A stretch of 55,904 bases of DNA, taken from NCBI GenBank assembly GCA_014238415.1, contig JABABA010000026.1, positions 1 through 55,904 on the forward strand, in the 5' to 3' direction. Source of the stretch: Planctomycetota bacterium. GTDB taxonomy: Bacteria > Planctomycetota > UBA1135 > GCA-002686595. How positions within the stretch are numbered: the stretch's first letter is position 1; every line of letters starts with the position of its first letter. The position numbers and the translations under genes were made by a program. Positions 18,714-26,360 of the stretch are shown here, piece by piece. The notes under the pieces are model-generated. The model saw nothing but the letters and a program-made list of their open reading frames with translations. It was not told the origin of the DNA and made no database searches.

Positions 18714-18731
18714 GGACTCACGCCTAACTAG

Positions 18732-18768
18732 AACGGCGCGCCGTCCCCCTTGGGAACAGCGCGCCGTT
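18732..18768 (+). terminator. Perfect 10-bp inverted repeat between convergent genes
   Basis: AACGGCGCGC (18732-18741) and GCGCGCCGTT (18759-18768) are perfectly complementary with a 17-nt loop. It sits between the stop of the small basic protein and the stop of the convergent sulfatase. No U-tract follows on either strand, so it would be a stem-only, possibly bidirectional terminator or an mRNA 3'-end stabiliser. Confidence 0.65.
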
Positions 18769-18789
18769 GCGATTGGTATCTGGTGCTCT

Positions 18790-20142
18790 CTAAGGAACCA
18801 GGCTCTTCAATTCATTGCGCAGAGCCAGATAGGCACCCCGTGCGGGCACGGTCCAGAGCCTGTGAGAAACTAGATCAAACTTTTCAAAAGGATCCGACTG
18901 CAAGTCATAAAACTCATAACGATGGCCGCCTATATCAAAAAACTCAATCAGCTTATATCGATCATTTCGTACTGTTCGAGCGGTGAAATTTGAACCAAAG
19001 CCTGAGGGGCTATTAGGCCCAAAGTACTCGGCGAACACCGTTTCTCGAATGGGTCCCTGCTGGGGATCCAGCAGATAGGGCAGCATACTGACCGAATCTG
19101 TAGGGAGTGCAAGTGCTGGTTGCGCGATGCTGGCGCCCATCAAGTCAATCACAGTCTGGAAGAGGTCGGTTCCACCGCTCACCAGGGCAGACACTTCCCT
19201 GCCTGGCGACTCGATCATGGGCCCGGTGATGATCAGGGGCACATTGACTCCGCCCTCATAGGGAGTCAGCTTCGCATGCTCCGGTTCAAAAGGTGACATG
19301 CTGACTTCGCCAGGAGTCCCGTTGTCACCCATGAAAATCACGTTGGTGCGACGCAAGGTTTGAATTCCCATGGAACTGAAGAGGCGACCCATCTCGGTGT
19401 CCATCGACTCCAGCATCGCCTTGTAGAAGGGCCGAGGCACAAGCCTCGGGTCCACATTTGGCACATCCGTGGTGAAGAGATGCGACGGAGGTTTGTGATA
19501 GGCCGCATGTGGTGTGTTGAAAGCGAGGTAGCAAACCCAGGGCTCGGGAGCATTCTGCATGAAACTCAAGGCATCATCGACCTGCTCGGTGGTGGCATAA
19601 GTGGTGCTGATAGCAGCAACGCCATTCTCAACGCGCTCGTAGTTGAAGAATGTCTGCCAATTGGGGATGTTCCCCATGGTTCCCATGAATACGTCATAGC
19701 CCTGCAGATTCGGGGCCATATAGGAACCAGTTTGAAGGTTTGACAAATGCCACTTTCCGATAAACCCGGTGGTGATCCCCAGGCTCGGCTGGGAATTGAA
19801 AATGTCAGCAACCGTGCTTTCTTGCTGCTGAAGCGCCCAACCGTTCTGGGAAACAACCATTCCCAGCCCGGTACGGAACCCATAACGGCCGGTCTGAATA
19901 TGAGAGCGCGTCGGAGAGCAAGCAGGATTGGCCCAGGCGTTGCGGAAAAGCACTCCCCGTTGGGCCAGAGCATCGATTACTGGGGTCGGAGCAGGATCCG
20001 GGCCCTCCTGATAGCAGCCCACCATGTCTACACCAACATCGTCAGCGATGATGATGAGCACATTGTCCTGAGCAACCGCAATGGAAGCAGCAAAAAGAAA
20101 TGTGGAGGTTGTTATGCGCCCAATGAGTGCGGAGATCTGCAT
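18790..20142 (-). CDS. Secreted sulfatase (arylsulfatase family, formylglycine type)
   Basis: 450-aa exported sulfatase. A signal peptide (FLFAASIAVAQ) precedes the metal-binding Asp34-Asp35 (LIIIADDVG). The formylglycine signature is CSPTR with Cys75 as the residue to be oxidised by a formylglycine-generating enzyme, and GRYGFRTG follows. Further metal-site elements are HAAYHKPP and MGDNGTPGE. It likely removes sulfate esters from extracellular algal or animal polysaccharides; the exact substrate is not readable. Start chosen at 20142 because it gives a normal signal peptide; the frame opens at 20211, adding 23 residues that would bury it. The FGE partner is not in this window. Confidence 0.95.
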   Translation of the reverse strand: MQISALIGRITTSTFLFAASIAVAQDNVLIIIADDVGVDMVGCYQEGPDPAPTPVIDALAQRGVLFRNAWANPACSPTRSHIQTGRYGFRTGLGMVVSQNGWALQQQESTVADIFNSQPSLGITTGFIGKWHLSNLQTGSYMAPNLQGYDVFMGTMGNIPNWQTFFNYERVENGVAAISTTYATTEQVDDALSFMQNAPEPWVCYLAFNTPHAAYHKPPSHLFTTDVPNVDPRLVPRPFYKAMLESMDTEMGRLFSSMGIQTLRRTNVIFMGDNGTPGEVSMSPFEPEHAKLTPYEGGVNVPLIITGPMIESPGREVSALVSGGTDLFQTVIDLMGASIAQPALALPTDSVSMLPYLLDPQQGPIRETVFAEYFGPNSPSGFGSNFTARTVRNDRYKLIEFFDIGGHRYEFYDLQSDPFEKFDLVSHRLWTVPARGAYLALRNELKSLVP

Positions 20143-20274
20143 GATGAAAAGGAAGCGGTTGAAAAGCGGGAGGGGCCATGGGCCTGCCACAATGATGCCC
20201 GAGTTTGACAAGGGTGCAAGGTGTGAAGAGCTAGAACTCTGTGACGCAAGGGGCTAGTGAAACTATCTCACTTT

Positions 20275-20324
20275 GGCACATGTGCCCTGACAGCCCCCTG
20301 GGGGGGTGTCTCAGGTTGGGGCAC
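20275..20324. promoter_or_regulatory. 12-bp palindrome and hairpin midway between divergent sulfatase and HEAT genes
   Basis: GGCACATGTGCC at 20275-20286 is a perfect palindrome lying 132 bp from the sulfatase start and 133 bp from the HEAT-protein start. From 20282 to 20324 the same DNA can fold into an imperfect hairpin, GTGCCC pairing with GGGGCAC around a CCCCC/GGGGG core. It is a candidate operator for the divergent pair; no known regulator site is matched. The remainder of the 277-bp gap shows nothing else I can interpret. Confidence 0.35.
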
Positions 20325-20419
20325 CTACGAAACCGCAATCTCAAAAAGCGGCATCCTTCAGCAAAAAAACCAGGAAACAGGGCTTTCGAAAACCCCAGCC
20401 CAACCAATCGGTGGAGCCA

Positions 20420-22468
20420 ATGAACCAACTACCACTCCCGCGCCCCCTTGCGATGGGCCTGATCTTGCTGGCACCAACCATTGCAACGGTTCTAATCGAG
20501 TGCGGGAGCACCACGCGTCCCGGTTACAGCGGCGGAACTCTGGCACCGCCGCCCACTCAGCCCCAAGATTCGGAACCCGGAGGTCTCGCGCCGCCCGGCA
20601 GCCCCCCTGCGCCACGACCACCTGCCAGGCCGACCACGCCTGGAACAGTACCACCCGCCGCTCCAAATCCCGCAGATGCGCCAAACGCACCCTTGACCCC
20701 AGGTGCCAGCGGTCCTGATCCCGACGATTGGATGGGCTTCTGGTCGTTGCACAGGGACCTCTTCGCAAGGCCCGAGTTCAAGACCCAACTCGACCTCACT
20801 CCCCGTACCGGTCAGGATCGGGACCAGGTCATTGACCGTAGGAGGGAGGTGGCAGAGGGACTGATTGAACTGCTGAAAAAACCCAACATCGGCCCGGAGG
20901 TTACGCACGAGGCACTGATCGCCTTGGGGCGCTGCGGTAAGTCTGGTGAAGAGGCGGGAGGGGTGGCCGTTGCATCAAACTTCCTTTCGAACTCCAATAT
21001 CAAGGTGACCGAGGCGGCGGTCACATCCATCGCTGGTCAGGGCTCTGGCGAGGCCCTGGTCCTCCTGCGGAATCTGTTGTTCGAAACCCGTGAGGCAAAG
21101 GCTCTGGTGGGGAGCACCAGTGTGCCACTCCGCCTGCGGACCTTCGCCGCCTACGGAATCGGCATCGCCTGCATGAACGAGCCGCGGCCCGCCATGCGAA
21201 CCTTCGGGGTTCAGGCCCTCTCGGAGGTCCTCTTGACCAACGCCAAACGCTCAAGAGATCTGGCCAGCGCTTTGGTGCTTGGCATGTCTGTGATCCCCCT
21301 GCCCCAAGTGGGCTCTGGTGAGGACCCCTATACACAGCTCGCCCAGAACGAACTAGCCCCCAGTTCAAGCGGCGAGGCGCTCTTTGTTTTCTTGGAATCA
21401 CACCTGCAAGATCAAGACCTGCACCGGGCAGCCCGAGGCTACTGCGCGACAGCCCTGGCACGCACCGCCACTCGACACCCACAACTGCGCAAGCGTGGCC
21501 TGCAAACCCTCCTGAATGTGACAGATGTCCATGCCAAGGTGCCGAACGAGGTGGAACGCTGCGCTGTTCTTGCCCTGGGAGAACTAAGCACCGCCGGGAA
21601 AGGGCGCCTGGACTCCAAAGCCCGGGACCGTCTTCTGCTACACACCCAGCGCGGAGATCTGGTGGCACGTCACTACGCGTGTCTGGCTCTTGGCCGGTCG
21701 ATTGGCCGACCCGATGCAAGCGAAGACGGATTCCATGGAATGCACTCCACGGTTTCTGGTCTGCTGCGCGGCTTCGACAAGGCCCAGGGGCGGGATCGGC
21801 CGTTCTATGCGTTCGCCCTGGGCATGGCCGGACATGGCATGATCGAACACTCTCAGGCGGTCCCCCAGCGTGTACGCACGGCCCTCGAAAAACGCCTCCG
21901 CCGGTTCCGCCAACCCATGCGTGCCGCGACCATTGCCCTGGGCCTGGGGCTGCTGCATGACCGGCGCTCGGGACCCCGCATCGAGGAAGGTCTGAAATCA
22001 ATCAAGGATCCCCACAGTCAGGCACACTTTGTGTTGGCCTTGGGCATGACCGGAGACTCCTCACGATTGCCCACCATCACGAGACTGGGCGCTGGCGCTG
22101 CCCATCTACCCGATCTGCTAGAAGCAACCGGCCGGGCACGGGCCATTCTGGGGGATCCCCATGTTTCAACGGATGTGGGTCTGGTGCATGCCAGCTGCAA
22201 CTGCCCCATGACCACCGCCGGCTCCTGTGCCGCACTGGCGAGCACACGCAACCCGAAGAACCTGGATACCCTGCTGGCTGCGGCCAAGGATGAGGGACGC
22301 AGCAAGTCAGCCCGAGCCACTGCACTTCGCCAGATAGGTCGCCTGATTGACCAACGGCCACAATCCTGGGAATTGGCGTTAGGGCAATTCACCAGCCTCT
22401 ACGACGCACCTCACACGTTGATTTCACCAAGCACCTGGACCGGGATCTTGGACACTCGCACCCCCTGA
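20420..22468 (+). CDS. Secreted HEAT-repeat protein with proline-rich linker
   Basis: 682-aa protein. An N-terminal hydrophobic segment (LAMGLILLAPTIATVLIEC) acts as a signal or lipoprotein signal, though Glu before Cys is not a standard lipobox. Residues ~35-95 are a Pro-rich linker (LAPPPTQPQ, PPARPTTPG), and about 105-670 are HEAT-like alpha-alpha repeats (HEALIALGRCG, VTSIAGQGSGEALVLLRNLL, CAVLALGELSTAG, TIALGLGLLHD). No catalytic motif is visible. It is likely a periplasmic or surface scaffold; secreted HEAT proteins with Pro linkers are common in Planctomycetota (known of the group; assignment here is inference). ATG at 20420 has GGAG upstream; the frame opens at 20306, but that part is not signal-like. 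It ends 51 bp from the convergent mraZ. Confidence 0.88.
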   Translation: MNQLPLPRPLAMGLILLAPTIATVLIECGSTTRPGYSGGTLAPPPTQPQDSEPGGLAPPGSPPAPRPPARPTTPGTVPPAAPNPADAPNAPLTPGASGPDPDDWMGFWSLHRDLFARPEFKTQLDLTPRTGQDRDQVIDRRREVAEGLIELLKKPNIGPEVTHEALIALGRCGKSGEEAGGVAVASNFLSNSNIKVTEAAVTSIAGQGSGEALVLLRNLLFETREAKALVGSTSVPLRLRTFAAYGIGIACMNEPRPAMRTFGVQALSEVLLTNAKRSRDLASALVLGMSVIPLPQVGSGEDPYTQLAQNELAPSSSGEALFVFLESHLQDQDLHRAARGYCATALARTATRHPQLRKRGLQTLLNVTDVHAKVPNEVERCAVLALGELSTAGKGRLDSKARDRLLLHTQRGDLVARHYACLALGRSIGRPDASEDGFHGMHSTVSGLLRGFDKAQGRDRPFYAFALGMAGHGMIEHSQAVPQRVRTALEKRLRRFRQPMRAATIALGLGLLHDRRSGPRIEEGLKSIKDPHSQAHFVLALGMTGDSSRLPTITRLGAGAAHLPDLLEATGRARAILGDPHVSTDVGLVHASCNCPMTTAGSCAALASTRNPKNLDTLLAAAKDEGRSKSARATALRQIGRLIDQRPQSWELALGQFTSLYDAPHTLISPSTWTGILDTRTP

Positions 22469-22519
22469 AGGCCCATCATCTGGCAGAAGTGGGAGCGAGG
22501 AAGCCAACCGGCTCCCTCG

Positions 22520-23035
22520 CTACGCCGACTTTTCTGAGACCAAGCCGTCCGGACCGAGGGGTATTCCGCTCAGGAGTTCGTCCATCCCGGCTGCGTACTC
22601 GTCACGAGCAGAGACGCGGAAGGACTGCCATCCCTCTCGGCTCCACAGACGAACGTCATCGAAGTTGCCCACAACGACCACGTCACGCTGCCCGTCCAAC
22701 TTACGATCCACTCCGATCAGCTCAAGCAGAGCATCAGGGACGCGAATGCGCCAGGTCTTATCGCACCTGACGGGGCTGGAATGAGCTGCGTATAGCAGCA
22801 GGGTCTGACGAGCCCGAGGGGAAAGCCCCGGACTCCTTCGCAGATCCTCGGTGAAGCTGTCCCAATCCTCCCGTTGACGCAGACAGAGACTTCCATCTGG
22901 TTCGAGGTTCGCCATCAACGCAAAATCAGATTTGCGCAGGTTCCACTCGTCGCGCAGGGCGAGGGGGAGTTGGATCCTGCCCTCAGCGTCCAGCGTGGCC
23001 GGGTGCTCACCTAGCAATCTGATCGAGGAGGACAT
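22520..23035 (-). CDS. mraZ: MraZ/AbrB-type transcriptional regulator, orphan copy
   Basis: 171-aa protein with two MraZ (SpoVT/AbrB swapped-hairpin) halves: the first is LGEHPATLDAEGRIQLPLALR, the second WRIRVPDALLELIG. Both keep the 'D..GRi.lP..lr' core, the second in degenerate form (DKTWRIRVP). MraZ normally starts the dcw cell-division cluster and represses it by binding TGGGN repeats. Here no mraW, ftsL, pbp or mur gene follows: transcription would run into the convergent HEAT gene after 51 bp. Start at 23035 (MSSSIRLLG); the frame opens at 23122, but the added 29 residues are not MraZ-like. It is likely autoregulated through the boxes at 23106-23162. Confidence 0.93.
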   Translation of the reverse strand: MSSSIRLLGEHPATLDAEGRIQLPLALRDEWNLRKSDFALMANLEPDGSLCLRQREDWDSFTEDLRRSPGLSPRARQTLLLYAAHSSPVRCDKTWRIRVPDALLELIGVDRKLDGQRDVVVVGNFDDVRLWSREGWQSFRVSARDEYAAGMDELLSGIPLGPDGLVSEKSA

Positions 23036-23495
23036 TGTGTGCGGTAGGAAACCGGTACGGGACAGCAGGGCCGACTTTGGCCTGACCCGAATGTATCCAA
23101 TCGACCCCCAGTGCAAACCCACTGAAGGAAGATATTCTCTACATAAATCCCAAGATGCCCCATATCACCGCCGGATATAGCCAATCTGGCCCAGTTATCT
23201 ACAGATTACTCCCAATTTGCCCCCTACCCGTTGAGGGCACCGTGGCCAGCCTGAGAGGCCTCAGGGTAGGGTTTTGCATGCCTGGAGGAAGTAGCTACCG
23301 GACTTCTCCACATTCCCGACCGGCCTCAACCCGCGCCCGACCCCTCAGGGTCCTGGACAAGAACAACTTTGGCGCGTGCGGGCCCCGTTAGATCTGTGCA
23401 AGCCACCCCAATGGGCCTCCCTATTCGTAGGGTCCGCTATAGCATGTTCCCAAGAGCCGGTTCCGGAGCCTCTTCTCCTCAACCTCCCACACGCA
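23036..23495. other. Intergenic region between divergent mraZ and AraC-family genes
   Basis: 460 bp without a supported gene. The mraZ-proximal part (to ~23220) is AT-rich and holds the TGGGN boxes. The middle (23222-23275) can form a nested hairpin: CCCTACCC (23222-23229) pairs with GGGTAGGG (23264-23271), enclosing CCTGAG/CTCAGG (23250-23265), and TTTT follows directly. On the plus strand that resembles a rho-independent terminator or attenuator ahead of the AraC gene. The last ~120 bp are open in the AraC frame back to a GTG at 23376 but look unlike a sensor domain. Confidence 0.5.
23106..23162 (-). promoter_or_regulatory. Putative MraZ-binding boxes upstream of mraZ
   Basis: On the minus strand TGGGG-CATCT-TGGGA (plus positions 23148-23162) gives two TGGGN units at exactly 10-nt spacing, the form described for MraZ operators. 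A second pair, TGGGT and TGGGG (plus 23106-23121), is spaced 11 nt. They lie 70-127 bp upstream of the mraZ ATG in a locally AT-rich segment. The match is visual; no score was computed. Confidence 0.5.
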
Positions 23496-24341
23496 ATGTC
23501 CAGCGCTTCAATCGCAGCACCCCCTGAAGTGGTCCCCGAGAGCCCCTGGAATCTCTCAATCTCAACGCAGTCCAGCCCCTTCACCAGCTTCAATTCTGGA
23601 CAAGGGTCTGACCTGTCCCTGATCACCGTACGCAAGGGCCACGGCTGGCTGAATCTGGCAGGCAGCCATACCCCTGTCGCACCCGGCCAGTTCTTGGTTT
23701 TGACCCCAAACAGCGAGGGACAACTCAGCGACGAACCCGACGACCCGCTGCTGATTGAAGAACTGCGAGTAGGCGCGCTCGTACTTGAGATAGCCTCCCT
23801 CAATCCGGAGAGACTCCCAACGGGAGTCATCGAACTGGACCCTGACCGCACCTCCCGTCTGGCCAGCCTCCTGCGCAGGGTCAAAGTCGAACGCCAGCGG
23901 AACCTGCCCCACTCCTGCGCATTGGCCACCAGCCTGACCCTGCGGCTGCTGGCGGATCTCGCGGCAGACCACAACCGAGGCCAGAAAGGCCTGACTGGAA
24001 CCGGTCTGCCCTGGTACCGGGGGAATTCCATGGCCCGCATGAGGGCCTATGTACAGGACCTGGAGCAGCACTATTTCGAAGCCACAGACCTCAACGCTGC
24101 AGCTTCAAGTCTTGGCCTTTCGCGCCGCCGATTCACCCAGTTGTTTCGACAGGTGACGGATTCATCATGGCTGGCCTATGTTCGAAAGCTGCGCATTCAG
24201 CATGCCCAGAGGCTCTTGACTGAGCCACAGAAGACCGTGCTCTCCGTAGCGTTTGAATGCGGCTTCGAAGACCTATCGACTTTCTATCGCGCCTTCAAAC
24301 GCGAGGTGGGAGTCAGCCCGAATCTATGGCGCAGGGGCTAG
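23496..24341 (+). CDS. AraC-family transcriptional regulator with N-terminal cupin-like sensor
   Basis: 281-aa regulator. Residues ~20-100 resemble an AraC-type cupin sensor (VRKGHGWLNLAGSHTPVAPG). Residues ~180-280 carry the two helix-turn-helix motifs: the first around DLNAAASSLGLSRRRFTQLF, the second around VLSVAFECGFEDLSTFYRAF, ending VGVSPNLWRR, the standard family terminus. Ligand unknown. ATG at 23496 is favoured; a GTG at 23376 would add 40 residues. The lipid-kinase gene follows after 24 bp and is probably co-transcribed. Confidence 0.92.
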   Translation: MSSASIAAPPEVVPESPWNLSISTQSSPFTSFNSGQGSDLSLITVRKGHGWLNLAGSHTPVAPGQFLVLTPNSEGQLSDEPDDPLLIEELRVGALVLEIASLNPERLPTGVIELDPDRTSRLASLLRRVKVERQRNLPHSCALATSLTLRLLADLAADHNRGQKGLTGTGLPWYRGNSMARMRAYVQDLEQHYFEATDLNAAASSLGLSRRRFTQLFRQVTDSSWLAYVRKLRIQHAQRLLTEPQKTVLSVAFECGFEDLSTFYRAFKREVGVSPNLWRRG

Positions 24342-24365
24342 AGCTCAAAGAAGTTCAAGAACCTC

Positions 24366-25262
24366 ATGGGCGGCCTTTATGATCAGCCCATGCCCCACGC
24401 CATCCTGATCGCCAACCCGGCTGCAGGGCAGGGACGAGCCCTGGCCATTGCCCAAAAAGCCAACGCCCAGCTGCAGGCAGGAGGCTGGACCTCGGAGCTC
24501 CTTGTGAGCTGCGCTCCTGGAGATGCTGGGACTCTCGCCGAGTCCTGCGACCCGGCCCAGGTGGTTCTGGCAGTGGGCGGCGACGGTACTGTCTTCGAAG
24601 TCCTGAATGGCCTGATAGGCGCAGGACGAGAATTGAACATCGGCACCCTGCCTGCGGGCTCGGGCAACTCCCTGGCCTTGGATGTGGGCTTGACCAATGG
24701 CGAGCAAGCGATCGAGCGTGTACTTGCCAGGCAAACACGCCCCATCGATGTAATCCAGGCCACCCTCGATGGGGTCGTGCACCATGCGATCAATGTGATC
24801 GGTTGGGGCGCAGCGGCGCGCATCACGACCCGATCCGAGGGCATGCGTTGGGCGCGCGGATTGCGCTATGACCTGGCGACCCTGTGCGAGATTCTGCGTC
24901 CCAGGCTCATTCCGGGAGCCACACGCCTCGACGGTGAATGCGATAAGAATGAACTGCTGGGAGTCGCCGCTCTGACCCAGCACTCGGGGCGGGGTATGCG
25001 CGTGGCCCCCTCAGCCCTGCTCGACGATGGACTGCTGGATGTGGTTACGATCCGGCGTGGGTTTCGACCAAAGCTTATCGCTCTCTTGGTGCAAGTGCAC
25101 TCGGGCAAGCACATGACCTCGCCCCTGGTGCAGCATCGCCAAGCGGCACGATTGGAAATGCAACTTGAAGATGACTCAGGAATCGTAATCGACGGCGAAT
25201 GGCTGGCAGGGCGCGAGTTGACCTTGGAAGTACTGCCACGAAAAGCCCGCCTCTGGGCCTGA
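24366..25262 (+). CDS. Diacylglycerol kinase / sphingosine-kinase-like lipid kinase
   Basis: 298-aa cytoplasmic enzyme of the DAGK catalytic family (YegS/DgkB/BmrU type), which uses ATP to phosphorylate a lipid alcohol such as diacylglycerol. Visible: an N-terminal strand and loop (ILIANPAAGQGRA), the nucleotide motif VGGDGTVFEVLNGL, the second motif GTLPAGSGNSLALDVGL, and the C-terminal beta-sandwich with LLDDGLLDVVTIR and IVIDGEWL. The DAGK domain is complete. Start may be the ATG at 24366 or the one at 24390 (MPHAILIA). It sits 24 bp behind the AraC regulator. Lipid substrate cannot be read from sequence. Confidence 0.93.
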   Translation: MGGLYDQPMPHAILIANPAAGQGRALAIAQKANAQLQAGGWTSELLVSCAPGDAGTLAESCDPAQVVLAVGGDGTVFEVLNGLIGAGRELNIGTLPAGSGNSLALDVGLTNGEQAIERVLARQTRPIDVIQATLDGVVHHAINVIGWGAAARITTRSEGMRWARGLRYDLATLCEILRPRLIPGATRLDGECDKNELLGVAALTQHSGRGMRVAPSALLDDGLLDVVTIRRGFRPKLIALLVQVHSGKHMTSPLVQHRQAARLEMQLEDDSGIVIDGEWLAGRELTLEVLPRKARLWA

Positions 25263-25280
25263 ACGCATGCAGGAGCCCGG

Positions 25281-25296
25281 AGAACCAAGGTTCTTT
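25281..25296 (+). terminator. Weak hairpin after lipid kinase gene
   Basis: AGAACC (25281-25286) and GGTTCT (25289-25294) form a short stem followed by TT, 18 bp after the kinase stop. With so short a loop only five pairs are likely. A weak terminator at best. Confidence 0.25.
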
Positions 25297-25386
25297 CCCG
25301 CCCCACCCTCTTGTTAGCGCTAGGCTGGTCCTTGCCGCTGGTGTTCTGCGCTGGCCATCAACCACCCCCTATTCAGGAGTCCCCCC

Positions 25387-26094
25387 GTGAAATCACTGCT
25401 GTACCTACTGCCTCTCGTATTCGTTCCCAGCTTGCACTCTCTTCAGGATGCAAAGAAAGTCGAGGTGATTGACTATGACGATGGAGGCTACCTTTTTCCC
25501 GTGACGCGCGATGCAGAGGGCACCCCCAAGGACGGCAAGCCCACAAGCACTTCGTTGGCCGGTATCGGGCTGCGGGAAAAGACCATCTTCAAAGTTGATG
25601 TCTACACCTATGGCTTGTATTTGGACACAGAAGCCGCCAAGAAGAAACTCAGCCAATGGAAGGGCAAGAACAAGAAGGCCTTGATCAAGGACAAGAAGCT
25701 CTACGAAGCTCTCTTGAAAGACGACATGATCAAGTCCATTCGCCTGGTCTTCTGCCGCGATGTAGATGGGGAGGACGTAGAGGAAGCCTTTAGCGACTCT
25801 CTAGAGCCGCGCATCAAGACCGCTGCCAAACGCAAGGATTGGGACAACGGCACCACAGCCCTCAAGACGTTCCGCTCCTACTTCGGGAACCTGGATGAAT
25901 TAGAAGAATACTGCGAAGTGGTCTTCACCTGGCGCCCCGGAGGCGAGCTCTACACCTCGGTCAATGGCAAGGCCAAGCCCATGCTCAAGTCCAAGTCTCT
26001 CTGCTGGGCTTTGTTTGATGTCTACCTAGGTAAAGACCCTATCGAAGACGATGGCAAGGAGGACATGATCAGCCGCCTCCCGAAAATTCTCTGA
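25387..26094 (+). CDS. Secreted chalcone-isomerase-fold protein
   Basis: 235-aa exported protein: signal peptide (LLYLLPLVFVPSLHSLQ), then a chalcone-isomerase-like domain (about 45-220). The fold signature is seen in 'GIGLREKTIFKVDVYTYGLY', the KSIRLVFCRDVDGEDV strand-helix and the final TSVNGKAKPMLKSKSLCWALFDVYLG. Bacterial members are mostly of unknown function; fatty-acid binding is known for plant non-catalytic relatives, and the neighbouring lipid kinase makes that idea worth keeping as inference. GTG start with CAGGAG 8 bp upstream supports 25387. A strong hairpin follows the stop. Confidence 0.87.
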   Translation: MKSLLYLLPLVFVPSLHSLQDAKKVEVIDYDDGGYLFPVTRDAEGTPKDGKPTSTSLAGIGLREKTIFKVDVYTYGLYLDTEAAKKKLSQWKGKNKKALIKDKKLYEALLKDDMIKSIRLVFCRDVDGEDVEEAFSDSLEPRIKTAAKRKDWDNGTTALKTFRSYFGNLDELEEYCEVVFTWRPGGELYTSVNGKAKPMLKSKSLCWALFDVYLGKDPIEDDGKEDMISRLPKIL

Positions 26095-26126
26095 GTCGGA
26101 AATCAAAAAACAGCACTGCCTTGAAT

Positions 26127-26156
26127 GCGCCTCTCTCAGCTTTCTGAGAGAGGCGC
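26127..26156 (+). terminator. 13-bp perfect stem, 4-nt loop terminator-like hairpin
   Basis: GCGCCTCTCTCAG (26127-26139), loop CTTT, and CTGAGAGAGGCGC (26144-26156) form a perfect 13-bp stem 33 bp after the chalcone-isomerase-like gene. No U-tract follows. The rest of the 266-bp gap (to 26360) holds only GGAGG at about 26346, the ribosome site of the next gene. Confidence 0.72.
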
Positions 26157-26360
26157 TGCGCTGTCGATCGCTCTCGAGATCCACAAAGCGACAGCAATGC
26201 AGTCGGGATAAGGATGACGCAAGTAGATAACCCTTAGGCCAAGAGTGGCACTGTGAACTTTGTCCAAGAAGTGCCCAAGAGAAGATCCCGCACGAAGTAG
26301 TCGCAGACCTGTGGAACCTTCACTGACGCTGACTCGTCAGAACTATGGAGGATCCCCTAT

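Noticed and set aside
21021..22001. 326-aa minus-strand open frame
   Set aside because: Antisense to the HEAT-repeat gene, with a low-complexity Arg/Pro/Gly composition and no recognisable motif.
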